A DNA stretch of 12,246 bases from Spirogloea muscicola (taxonomy: Eukaryota > Streptophyta > Zygnematophyceae > Spirogloeales > Spirogloeaceae): NCBI GenBank assembly GCA_009602725.1, contig WELB01000044.1, forward strand, positions 495,126 through 507,371, read 5' to 3'. Position 1 is the stretch's first letter. Every line of letters starts with the position of its first letter. A model generated the notes under the pieces. The model was not told where the DNA came from. It ran no database searches and worked only from the letters and a program-made list of their open reading frames with translations. The position numbers and the translations under genes were made by a program. Positions 1 to 8,106 of the stretch are shown here, one piece after another.

Positions 1-330
1 GGGCGCGCGCCGGGGCGTCATGGCGGCCGCCGCGCGCACATGGCGCGGGGCGCCGGCGCGGAGGGGTCGGAGGGGGGGGATCGCGGCGGGGCGAGGGGGT
101 TGTATGGTATCCGTGACCGCGGGCGGGGAGGGAGGGGGCGACTCGCCTCGGGAGCCGGGGCCGGGGTCAGCTCATTTTCCCACCCTTCCCAGGCGCCGGC
201 CTCCCCGTGGCGCTCGGTTGACCCCGCTCCCGCCCAAGATCCTCGAGAAATCGGACGGCGCCAAAGGGCCCCCACTATGCGGGGCCCGCGCGCCCCCGTC
301 CCCCTGCTTGCTGGCCCCCCCGATTTCCTA
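1..330. other. GC-rich flank, no gene recognised
   Basis: This is very GC-rich sequence with runs of G and C and CpG-dense blocks. Long open frames exist on both strands, as expected where stop codons are rare. Their translations are low-complexity Arg/Gly/Ala/Pro and show no domain, no splice structure and no resemblance to the repeats further in. It could be a CpG-rich promoter or the edge of a gene outside the window, but nothing in it decides this. Confidence 0.5.
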
Positions 331-480
331 AAGCTTCTCCATTCCCGATTGAGGAAAAAAGAAGAAGGGGGCGAGGGCTGTGAAGACTCGGAGAGGGACT
401 CTCTCGATGGGGACATTGTTGTCCAATCTCTTTGGGCTGGCTTTGACAGCCCATCTTCTCTATGGGCGCGCACTCTCTTC
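331..480. repeat. Stem-loop repeat units, two in opposite orientation
   Basis: A minus-orientation fragment (GAGGGCTGTGAAGACTCG near 373) is followed by a plus-orientation hairpin at 434-452. There GGGCTG and CAGCCC form a perfect 6-bp stem round a 7-nt loop. These are members of the dispersed hairpin family found throughout both flanks. The unit directly precedes the 503-634 retroelement tail. Confidence 0.55.
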
Positions 481-502
481 TTGATGGCACGTGACGGCTG
501 TG

Positions 503-634
503 CAGCGGTCCCTAGCTTTTGCGGTCCACTTGCGCGCAGGCCGCGCTCTGGCGGCGGCCTCCGGCTTCCGTCAGGGCGACGTCTTTCCGCCTGCTAGCTA
601 CTCAGACTTGCATCTACTGACGAGAGGTTACTGA
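503..634 (+). mobile_element. 5'-truncated retroelement ORF 3' end (copy A)
   Basis: An open frame of 43 codons plus TGA starts abruptly with QRSLAFAVHLRAGRAL and ends SYSDLHLLTRGY-stop. The same peptide ends several other copies in this window. It is about 95% identical by my hand count over some 130 bp to the inverted copy at 1191-1350. Upstream of about 500 the similarity stops, so only the last part of a longer protein is present, as expected of a 5'-truncated LINE-type insertion. From memory, an [R]-x-R/K-[IL]-S-x-x-LQR segment is common at the C-terminal end of non-LTR retroelement ORFs after the reverse-transcriptase domain. No RT domain is visible here, so that identification is inferred. 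Confidence 0.6.
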
Positions 635-659
635 GAGTTCGCTTACTGCTGTCTCAGTC

Positions 660-1170
660 CTTAGCACTCCGACTCCTTCAGACCTTGTCCATTCTTTTGG
701 GCTGGCCTCTCCCAGCCACCAGTTAATCTGGCCGCGCTTGCTCTGTGGAACGAGGAAAAGACTCTTCCAGGAGAGGTCTGGGATTAGCCAACCCAGAATA
801 GAATGGAAGGCCGGCCAGCCCACCAACTCGCCCTCTATTGTGCACTCTGCTTTTCCACCAAGTGGCGGACAAGGTCCAAGAAGGGGGACTTTCACATCTT
901 GATGGGGACGACCAGACAAGCAAGCGCGGCCAGATGAACTGGTAGCTGGGAGAGGAAGTGCTCGCCAATAGAGGACGAAGTGGCTCTCCCAATGGGGGCA
1001 AGGGGTGTCAGAAGCCAGCCCGAAAAGAATTGACAAGGTTCAAAAGGGCCAAACTACGAGCTAAGCAGCGACTGCGGGGCCTGAAGAGGCTATGGCCAGG
1101 GAGGGGAGGGGCATAGATGGAGAGGCCAGCCCACAGGAATGGACAAGGTCTGAAGGAGCCGGACAGCAGC
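660..1170. repeat. Hairpin-repeat cluster inside the foldback
   Basis: Units are recognisable at 680-717 (plus; GGCTGG/CCAGCC stem at 700-717), about 790-822 (minus, degraded), 900-1070 (minus; GCCAGCCC at 1013-1020, then TTGACAAGGTTC and GGGCCAAACTACGA) and 1080-1160 (minus). No gene is supported here. The minus-strand 140-codon frame across 614-1036 is a read-through of these units: its residues MSILFGLAS recur wherever the repeat is read in that phase. Confidence 0.6.
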
Positions 1171-1190
1171 AAGCGGACTCTCAGTAACCT

Positions 1191-1607
1191 CTATGGGCGA
1201 GCACTTTCCTCACAGTGACCTCTAGTCAGTAGATGCAAGTCTGAATAGCTAGCAGGCGGAAAGACGTCGCCCTGACGGAAGCCGGAGGCCGCCGCCAAAG
1301 CGCGGCCTGCGCGCAAGTGGACCGCGAAGGCAAGGGACCGCTGCAAAGAGATGGCCAAGCGCATCCGGAAGACTTGGGCGAGGGACCCGGCGACATTGAA
1401 GCCAGGCTGCTCGCCCTGCTGCCCATGGCGGCGGACGGCTGCTCGCCTCGCAAGGCGGTGAAGCAGGTCAAGCCATTTTGCGCCAAAGGCTCCATGTACG
1501 TCGACAGCGAGTGGGACAAACTCGTCTACCACCGGGTGATCCGAGTGTTTCCGTTCCTTGGCGCCTGCCGCTTGGCAGACTGCAAGAGAGGACCGCGCGT
1601 TTGTCAA
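1191..1607 (-). mobile_element. 5'-truncated retroelement ORF 3' end (copy B, longest)
   Basis: This is the longest open copy of the family, about 138 codons. In order it shows a charged AGAKERKHSDH stretch, the block F-V-P-L-A-V-D-V-H-G-A-F-G, W-L-D-L-L-H-R-L-A, a basic stretch, then MRLAISLQRSLAFAVH, RAGRALAAASGF and SYSDLHLLTRGH. In place of TAC-TGA it reads CAC-TGT and runs six codons on to a TAG. It aligns over some 95 residues with copy D at 8664-9003 (shared F-P-A-D-G-G-W-LLHRLA-RR and MRL-SLQRS). From memory, an F-x-P-x-x-x-D/E-x-x-G-x-x-G block followed by a basic helix and R-x-S-x-x-LQR is the usual C-terminal tail after the RT domain of non-LTR elements. RT and endonuclease domains are absent, so it is presumably inert. 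Confidence 0.6.
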
Positions 1608-1703
1608 TGGGACGACCAGGCTGGACCCGAAACCTCTAAATTAGCGCATCTTGTGTAGCTGCGTGCTTTGACTGCTCCTCGATTGCTCAGGCTGCCCTTT
1701 CAC

Positions 1704-1880
1704 ATTGTTTTCCGCCAGCTAGTCTGTCGGATTTGAGGCTCCTCACTCGTTGTGATTCATCTTTCCCTACTTTAGAGCTAGCGCCTCTGGCCCCTTCGTA
1801 GTCTGGCCCCTTCGAACCTTGTCAATTCTTTTTGGGCTGGCTTCTCACAGCCCTTGCTCCCATTGGAAGAGCCACTTCTT
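1704..1880. repeat. Long dispersed repeat, partner of 9001-9190
   Basis: Read on the plus strand, this segment and 9001-9190 share the same order of blocks: TTTCCGC..CTAGTCTGTC, TTTGAGGCTCCTCACTCGTTG, GATTCATC, GGCCCCTTCGTAGT.TGGCC, CCTTGTCAAT, the hairpin GGGCTGGCTTCTCACAGCCC (1834-1853) and GGAAGAGCCAC. Each copy lies immediately 5' (on the minus strand) of a retroelement C-terminal copy (B here, D there). Hairpin block plus C-terminal block may therefore have moved as one composite element. Confidence 0.6.
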
Positions 1881-1983
1881 CTTTCACAGCCCTTTCACAG
1901 CAGATATTGCCAATCTAGGCTACACACGACATGCAGATGTGTTCCCGGCTGAGATGGGCTTGCCAGCTGCATCTCTGTCGTTC

Positions 1984-2143
1984 TTGCGACAACGAGTTTC
2001 GGCCTGTTTGCAGCGTGCTCAGGTTAATGCTTTGCACCAGAAAGCTGGGCGAGCTCTAGTTGGTGGGCAGAAGGGCTTCGAATCTGCCATCTAGTATTCA
2101 GGCATCGATTAGCGACCTTTATGTTTAGACCCGTGGTTACTGA
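1984..2143 (+). mobile_element. Degraded retroelement ORF 3' end (copy C1)
   Basis: The frame reads LRQRVSACLQRAQVNALHQKAGRAL and then GFESAI-stop at 2094. The LQR, H-x-(K/R)-AGRAL and GF positions match the other copies. Further on, in a different phase, 2111-2143 reads SDLYV-stop-TRGY-stop, which is the family's terminal peptide with a TAG inside it. The copy is therefore broken by at least one frameshift and one nonsense change. Similarity to copies A, B and D is mainly at codon level, so it is an old copy. Confidence 0.5.
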
Positions 2144-2470
2144 GCGGCTCAATCTGCTGTAGGTTATGTAGGTCTTCAGATGTGCTTGGCTTTGTACTTG
2201 GCCATTTGGCCTTCGTTCGTTTCAGATACACGAACTTTTCTTCACACAGCTCTCGCCCCTTATGTCGTGTGTGTCAGCCTCTCTGCAGAGCAGATCACTT
2301 AGCGCCCTCTATGTGCTGACTCGTAGTTACTGAGCGGGTCAGCTTAGCAGCAGGCGATGTACATCTGGCAACGTGCTTGACATGGTACTTAGCCACTCAG
2401 GCCCTCCATCATTCAAATTTCACTCCAGAGCTTACTCTCTTTCATAGCCATTCCCTCGCTCGAGCTACTA
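2111..2470 (+). repeat. Two diverged tandem units, period about 190 bp
   Basis: The terminal retroelement peptide and its downstream sequence occur twice in tandem. The stop codons lie at 2141-2143 and 2331-2333. Each is followed by GTTACTGAGCGG-type sequence, a GTGCTTG block (about 2181 and 2371), a (T/G)TACTT(G/A)GCCA block and a degraded hairpin (CACAGC near 2265, CATAGCC near 2445). The second unit encodes SALYVLTRSY-stop at 2301-2333. Divergence is considerable, so the duplication is old. Confidence 0.5.
2301..2333 (+). mobile_element. Retroelement terminal peptide only (copy C2)
   Basis: Codons AGC GCC CTC TAT GTG CTG ACT CGT AGT TAC TGA read SALYVLTRSY-stop, a variant of the SDLHLLTRGY-stop ending. 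No upstream domain can be aligned, apart from the preceding tandem unit. It is too short to function and is listed as a fossil of the same family. Confidence 0.4.
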
Positions 2471-2640
2471 TTTTCTTAAAGCCTTTGGGAGAAGCAGAAT
2501 GGGGCGAGGGCTACGAGGCGACTCTTGCCTCGGCAGAAGAAACAGCTCGTCCAATGTAAGGCAATGTCTGTGAGATGCCAGCCCAAAGGTATGGTAAAGT
2601 CCGAAATGGCTGGAAGGCGCAAAATAAACACGGGAGTACT
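2334..2640. repeat. Repeat-derived spacer with minus-orientation hairpin at about 2566-2586
   Basis: After the second tandem unit comes a degraded hairpin unit on the minus strand. Its CTGTGAGATGCCAGCCC core is followed by a TGGTAAAGTCCGAAATGGC version of the usual TGGACAAGGTTCGAAGGGGCC block. The 60-codon plus-strand frame crossing it has no recognisable content. Confidence 0.4.
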
Positions 2641-4130
2641 CTTCGTGACTTTTGCAATGGATGCTCAATAATCTATACTTGATTTGCAGATTGGGTTAAG
2701 TAGAGGGGGGAAAGCGTGGAGAAGGAGAAGGCTCTCTGAAGGCGACTGGCACCCTGCGGGCAGTAGCAGGGGACTGGCAGACTGGCAGACCCTGCGATAA
2801 CCGGCCACGCATTTCTCAGCTTGAATTATCAGGCCAGATCATAGCCAACCGTGAGGGTATGAAAGGGGAGTAACTCAAAAGGAAAGGCTGTAGGTGGCCA
2901 GTCCGGTTATGAGTGAGAAAACACCTTGGACGCTACGATTAAGCTGTGTTCTCAGCCTTGCTATGGCCGGCCCGTCTGTATGGATACAGCTGGGTGCCCA
3001 TCGGCCAGACGTGAGGATGCAAGGTCCAGCCTGCTCAAGACCTCAGCGCTGTCCTAGCTGATGAAAACACCCTAAAAGTCACAGAGTTGTGGTCAAGGTC
3101 CCACCACTACGGGTTCCTTTCACTTATCCTGCAGAGAAAGGGGCCCTTCGTCCAAGTTCGACAGCTCAATTTACTTCAAAAAGCCTTTCGCTGCCTGCTC
3201 CCTAGCATGCAATCCACTAGTTAAGTGCAAGGCAAATAGCCTGGCGCCAAGTGAGCGAGCGAGTGGGATGAGATGTCCCACCAGCGGGAGCCTCCTCAAT
3301 GAATGCTTTCCGTCGTGCTCCGGCGCCCCGGGTTATTTTGGCAGATATCAATGTGCACACTCATGGGTATTCGAGTCCACCTTGAGTTGAACTTTCCGTT
3401 TTCTTACCTTAGCCCCTCTCAGATGTTCATCATTCTTTTACGAGAGTGTACTGGCTTGCTTTGGCCTCGGTGCGCCTTCCTTTCTCATTGTTACAGTCGC
3501 CGTCTCCGGCGCCAGCTCAACGCTGTCTCACGCTATGGCGGCAGGTTGCACCTTATCCCGTCTTGAGGAAGCGTGTTGCCCATGCCTGATGACGTGGCTT
3601 GCCTCTGCCATGCATCGTCAAGCCGCATTTCCCAGGATCAATGTTCCCATCTAGTAACATCACCACGGCTGAGCTGGTAATTTGCAGCCCCTCTCAGCCA
3701 CGGCTCCCAGACAAGGGCTTGTGTCTGACATTCAAACACCCGAACATCCAAACATGGGTTGTCTAGCAACTTAGTCCCGCTTCAGCTTTTGTGTAGCCCC
3801 ACTCCCTGCATTACTTTCTGTCTGAACGGTGTGTTGGCTTGATTTGGCCTTCCTTTATTCTATGCGCGCCTTCTCTCGTCTCACAGCCTCTTGGTCCCCT
3901 TCTTGTCGCCAGCAGCAGTGTCATTTTATGCCCCAAGCATGGCCAGCTGCGTTTTAAGTACGCGCAAGTGACATCCGCGTCATTAGGAGGCTCAAGAGCT
4001 TGTCCGTGAGCCTCCTCAGTAGAAACAGAGGCTAAGAGGCCCACTGTGATCGAATTAGACTTCACATGTGCAGGCGCCAACAACCTGCCTGCGTGGAGCA
4101 CCACAATCAAGTCCTTTTGAAAGGCTTACA
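2641..4130. other. Unannotated spacer, no gene recognised
   Basis: I looked on both strands for exon-like frames bounded by splice sites and found none I could defend. The longest frames (3303-3566 plus, 3811-4110 minus) have no recognisable motifs and no paralogue in the window. Short inverted repeats are present: GTGGGA/TCCCAC at 3263-3281, and AGGAGGCTC/GAGCCTCCT at 3985-3993 and 4008-4016. There is faint similarity to the flanking repeats (GGCTTG.TTTGGCCT near 3456 and 3836). Confidence 0.4.
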
Positions 4131-4495
4131 ATGAGAGCCCATTGTTAAGTCCAAGTCAAAAAATGTACTGTCTATACGTCTTGCCCCGTCTCAGCTATGA
4201 CAGCCCAGTCTGTCTCTGCACAACATCCACGACGACCTCACTGGAGATGGATAGCAAATTGAGGGTTGCTGCCACCTCAGGTTCACAAGTGTGTGAGCCA
4301 TGGGACCACAGGAAGCCTACAGCATGTGGAACTTGACCTTGAGCACACGGCCTTTGCCCCTGAGACCAGTACTCATGGTGCTCCTCAGTTTCCTTACAAC
4401 CCAGCAGCCCCAAGGTCCTGCCAGTTCAACAGCAAGTGTCGCGCTGGCATCTCATCTAGCGTGCACTAGCACACCTTGGCATAGTGTGCGCATAG
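4131..4495 (-). other. Probable 3' UTR of the LAZ1-like gene
   Basis: This segment follows the TGA of the LAZ1-like gene on the minus strand. It has no coding pattern of its own; small plus-strand frames here have no recognisable motifs. Two TGTAA motifs, the polyadenylation signal typical of green algae, lie at 4394-4398 (about 100 nt after the stop) and 4126-4130. The end of the transcript is not determined by sequence alone. Confidence 0.4.
4394..4398 (-). promoter_or_regulatory. Candidate TGTAA polyadenylation signal
   Basis: TGTAA on the minus strand lies about 100 nt downstream of the LAZ1-like stop codon, a plausible distance for a short algal 3' UTR. A second TGTAA at 4126-4130 is the alternative. 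A five-base motif is weak evidence by itself. Confidence 0.3.
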
Positions 4496-7400
4496 TCATC
4501 TCCACCCCTGGCCTCTCTCCAGGGCGTCACTGACACTCCCAAAGTGCCTTCGGCCTTTCCGCAAGCCGCTGTCGCTCGCGCTGCCTACTAGCTCGTCTGC
4601 CTGCGACGACTGGCCCTGGCCGGTTGACGGCAGCCAGCTGTCATCCTTGGTGATGGGCTTCTCCTCTGTTACCGCAGTCCCTCCCCAAGGGTAGACCCGG
4701 CCTAGCTGCCCCTGGATGTTCTCCAGCCCAGCGCTGAAGAGGTTGAAGCCCCTCTCCATAGGCTCCACAGCCTGTGACACAGTATGCCGCACGTCCCGCA
4801 CAACCTGCCACCCGCAGCCCAAATACATTGTCAAACTCTAAAAACAAACCAACGTCTTGCTGTAAGAGGACTGCTTGCAATGGTTGCCACCATGAGGGCA
4901 ACTCTTGGGAGGGTATGCTGTACCACAACTTGCACTAAACAATTACAGTGGTGATGCTTGCTCGCAAGTAACAATATGGCCACAGCCCTGCTCATCATCA
5001 TGAACAGCATATGAGTTGCAGATGTCACATGCAATCCTGTGCTCTGGGTCTAATTACAGCAATTTTGCTCACGTGCTCGCTGCCATTGAACAATATGTCC
5101 TGCACACTGGCAGAAAGGCTGGTGGCAGTCCGATGTCCGCCAGGTGGAAGGTAGCGCAAAAGTCCCTGCCTTTCACTTTCCATGATTTCCCCTGGTTCTG
5201 GCGGCACATCGCCAGCTGCCAGATCGGCGAGCACAGAAACGTCCCTGCTAATCTCACTGCCTTCCACCTCTTGATAAGGAGCAGCAGGGAAGACATATAC
5301 ATGGGCTATCCCTGCAATGCACATCTGACATGTATGCACCATCTCAAGCTCATCAGCAGAGCCCACTGAGCCCAGAGCGTGTTTATCCAGCAGCAAGCAA
5401 CACCTGAAGCATGTGAAATTTCTGGTGGGTTCTGACATACAGCAAGACAGTATACTCCTCTTGCTTGGTGGCACACTTTTATGTACAAAAAGAGCCTACG
5501 TGAGTAATATCGAGCTATACATGGGCACTAGGAAGCTAAGTCCTCACCTCAATGCAGATAATGAAGTCCTGAAGGCTTGTTTGAAATTTTCCACCAGCAA
5601 GATCTGAGTCAGGAGGTCGAAGGGCCCCAAAGGAGAAGAGGATATTGAGCAAAAAGCCCTGCCACCAGGTAACAAATATGATAGCCTTGATGCACAGGAA
5701 CTTGGGCCACGGGCGGATTGGTGCTAGGTACTCCTTTGTAGCTGTGTAAAACTGGTACAGGCAATACAATGCCCATGCCTGGCTGAAATTAAGAACTAAT
5801 GCGAGGTATACATACCTGGCAGTTCAAAGCAAGCATAGGAGGTAATGTTCAGTACAAATTTGAAAATAGCATTGCTCAGTACAGGGGCCCACAACGCTGC
5901 AGATAGAATTGTCCTGCGCAACCCTCTGCTATGCGCCAAACTGTCTGGAAGTATACTTCATACCCCTTATGTACATTAAGTTCACCATCTCTATATAGGC
6001 CAAAGGCGTCAAGTAAAAGTGCCAGCAAGGCAAAGAGCAGCTTCACAATCATCTGCAACAATCATGAAAATACTATCAGATGCTTCTAGTCAAGTGACTT
6101 TGAAGAGACTTATGACTTAAGTGACTCTAAAGGGCATGGTGCAGCAACTTACATCAGCCCATTAATTTTCGCTAGAAAAGGAGAGTTGGAGTTAAAGATT
6201 CACACGCACTTGATCAGCATGTGATAAGAAGAGATATCACACCATATGACTGCTCTAGATGATGTCTTACAATCTCCTGGGTAGGCCCGAAGCACCAGAG
6301 TGGCTCAGTGTGGGCTTACATATTGGACAATGCCAAATTTGACCTTCTGATAGAAGTGGGAACCAAGCGACCAGGGCTCCACAAGAAACTTGAGAAGCAG
6401 CGGGTGAGCCCAGGTCCGTGGTGGGTCTTCCAACGAGTCTTTCAGTGGTGTATATGGAAACAATTCTTCGCCCCTTATGGAGCTTTGCCTAGATTTGAGT
6501 AAGGGTGTCTGGTGGGAACCCAGCAGAACCCCTTGACCTTCCAGCTTCTCTATCACCCTCTCCTCCCCACCTGGTAGTACACAGGACAAATTAAGTTGCT
6601 GACTGAAGTTGACTGAGATCAGCAGATGACATACACTTCCTTGACATCATCATTTAATAGTGCTCAGAGGTGGGTCTGCGATACATCGTTCTGCAGGAAG
6701 GTGTACCTCACCCATCACTGGTGTGATTTACTTTAGCCATGTGATATGCAGAAACCAAAATTGAGAAACCACAGGGAGTGGTCCTTGCAATAAGGACTGG
6801 CAGCTTACCCAAACAGGCCATAAGGTATGACCCAAAAGAATAAATTGTATAGGCCTCATAGCAATTTCGCACACTATCGCAGACCATGGTGAGTTCTGGC
6901 CTCCAGAGGGAAAAAAACTGCGCCCATCAAAAATGCATTTGGCTTGGTCCTGTTCTTAATGGACTTCTAGCTGCCTATCAGCCTCTATTTTCCAGCCGTC
7001 AGTGAACACACGTCACGACGTATTTGACAAACATTTGGATAAACTAGATCCACAAAAGTCAATGCAAACTCAGAGGCTGTTGTTGATTACGCCTATGTAA
7101 CTTGCTACATGAATATGTTGCAAGCCTCATGGCTGCTCAGCAACACTTGCAGCACGCACATAGATGGCCAGCCGCAATGGAGAAGCTTATTTACCACCTA
7201 ATTGATTGATGAGAAGAAGCTGGAGACCTGTTGACGAATCAAATCAAATGTGAGAGCTACGCCTAAGAAAGACTTACAGCAGAGAGGGTATAGACCGGAA
7301 CCATGCAGATGACGCTGATGAGCCACTTCTGCTCCTGCATGACCATAGCCGCAAGAAGGAGTCAGCTGGCGCAGCGCCAGATGGAGCTCAGGGCACTGGC

Positions 7401-8106
7401 CAAAGCACAGGCTGAGGCAGACGAGCACAAATCTCTCAAGCAGAACTTGACAACCAATGTCCTATCGTCCGCTTATGGCAGTTCCAGCAAGGTTTCAGCT
7501 CCGAAAGGTAATAGCGAGGTGTCTTTTACAATGGTGCAAGTCTTCGGCAGCCTACGATGGAGCACATAGTTACAAGGCCAGAGTACGTGCCCACCGATGA
7601 AAGCATTGAGGAGGTCAACAGAGGCACAATTCTCAATGACCCTGAGAAGCGGGACGAGTGAAGGAGGCTGCCTTTGGCAGGGACACCAAGGGCAGGGCTG
7701 CCGCCATGCTCAAGCGGCTGCTGATATTAAAAGAGCGGCTGTGAAAGCCAGCCAGATGCATACAGGTGTTCATGACGGAGCCACAGGCTAGACAGCCAGG
7801 GCGCTCTTAGTAACCCCGTGTCAGCAGTAGGAAGTCAGATGAGCTGAGGGGAGGAAGAAAATGGGTGGGGGGGGGAGGAGGAGTGGCGAGCTCTGGGAGA
7901 GATAAGGCTTGGATTCTAACGTCGGGATTGTTGTACGCCGTCAGGTGCTCGACGACGAGGAAGGCGGAGATGCAGAGCGCCATGAGCACGAAGACGCCGG
8001 CCACGATGACAGCCCAGGTGTGCAGGGACGTCGCGGCGGCGGCGGCGACGGCGGTGGCGGCATCTCTGGCGGCTCGCTGCGCAGCGGCCCCCACAAAACC
8101 CAGCAA
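4496..8106 (-). CDS. LAZ1-like: DUF300/TMEM184 (LAZ1-like) seven-helix membrane protein, eight exons
   Basis: Exons on the minus strand are: up to 8106-7921, 7334-7278, 6917-6809, 6570-6320, 6052-5964, 5815-5548, 5324-5073 and 4804-4496 (TGA). All seven introns are GT-AG and every phase agrees, giving about 506 residues (plant relatives have roughly 480). Counting the first open codon as 1, helices fall near 31-53, 66-88, 100-118, 195-222, 232-254, 265-292 and 310-333. Family signatures seen are EQKW...MVPVY (63-77), CYEAY and LGGEERV in the third-helix region, KFGIVQYM (195-202), LNFSQAWALY (239-248), TWWQG (280-284), QDFIICIE (313-320), FPAAPY, and the C-terminal cytosolic VRDVRHTVSQAVEPMERG. 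In Arabidopsis LAZ1 and its homologue act at the vacuolar membrane; the family is related to the organic solute transporter alpha subunit. Substrate and role in this organism are unknown. The start codon is unresolved: exon 1 has no upstream in-frame ATG before a TGA at 8151-8149. Confidence 0.88.
7345..7735 (+). pseudogene. Coding-like fragments antisense within intron 1, frame broken
   Basis: Three plus-strand stretches look like protein-coding exons although they lie in a minus-strand intron. 7351-7497 reads a charged, probably coiled-coil segment (QLAQRQMELRALAKAQAEAD, then HKSLKQNL and SSAYGSSSK). 7567-7668 reads MEHIVTRPEYVPTDESIEEV, then NRGTILNDPEKRDE-stop. One frame over, 7667-7740 reads VKEAAFGRDTKGRAAAMLKR and LLILKERL-stop. 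A splice at GTTTCAG (7489) to CGGCAG (7554 area) would join the first two in phase. The change to the third needs a frameshift. I do not recognise the protein. It could be a captured gene fragment, a dead nested gene or chance. Confidence 0.35.
7737..7753 (-). repeat. Solitary hairpin unit in intron 1
   Basis: GGCTGTGAAAGCCAGCC has the same GGCTG/CAGCC stem and TGAAAG-type loop as the minus-orientation repeats at 10198-10299. The usual AAGGTTCGAAGGGGCC neighbour block is not visible, so this is either a core remnant or a chance match. Confidence 0.35.
7807..7839 (-). mobile_element. Retroelement terminal peptide in intron 1 (copy E)
   Basis: Codons TCT GAC TTC CTA CTG CTG ACA CGG GGT TAC TAA read SDFLLLTRGY-stop, the family ending. 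This copy uses a TAA stop, and Thr and Arg codons differ from the other copies. It lies on the same strand as the host gene and in the same frame as exon 1 of the LAZ1-like gene. No LQRS segment is seen upstream; the intervening intron reads as proline-rich low complexity. Confidence 0.4.

Larger units (their letters stand above)
501..1350. repeat. Large foldback: inverted repeat arms about 501-714 and 1113-1350
   Basis: The left arm carries retroelement tail copy A and about 80 bp downstream of its stop. The right arm carries the same material inverted (copy B), so the two 3' ends face each other. The arms are near-identical in the coding part. They differ by an approximately 15 bp insertion after the stop on the left and an approximately 35 bp partial duplication of the LTRG-coding segment on the right. 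The roughly 400 bp between them holds hairpin units, including GCAAGCGCGGCCAG at 920-933 and its reverse complement at 728-741. The arms could pair into a long cruciform or a double-stranded RNA. Confidence 0.7.
7335..7920 (-). other. Intron 1 of the LAZ1-like gene, with foreign content
   Basis: At 586 bp this is the longest of the seven introns (the others are 360, 238, 267, 148, 223 and 268 bp). The donor is GTTAGA, weaker than the GTAAG/GTGAG donors elsewhere in the gene; the acceptor is ATGCAG. It holds a retroelement terminal peptide (7807-7839, minus), one hairpin unit (7737-7753, minus-type) and plus-strand coding-like fragments. Placement of the donor rests on protein homology: YNNPD joins EQKW, as in plant relatives. 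Confidence 0.7.

Noticed and set aside
18-597. Overlapping open frames of 100-185 codons on both strands at the left edge
   Set aside because: They are GC-rich, low in complexity and present in several frames at once, with no motif and no splice logic. Part of the plus frame reads copy A in the wrong phase.
1317-1658. Plus-strand 113-codon frame starting MDREGKGPLQ
   Set aside because: It is the complement of retroelement copy B. The minus frame, not this one, is conserved at protein level with copies A, D and G.
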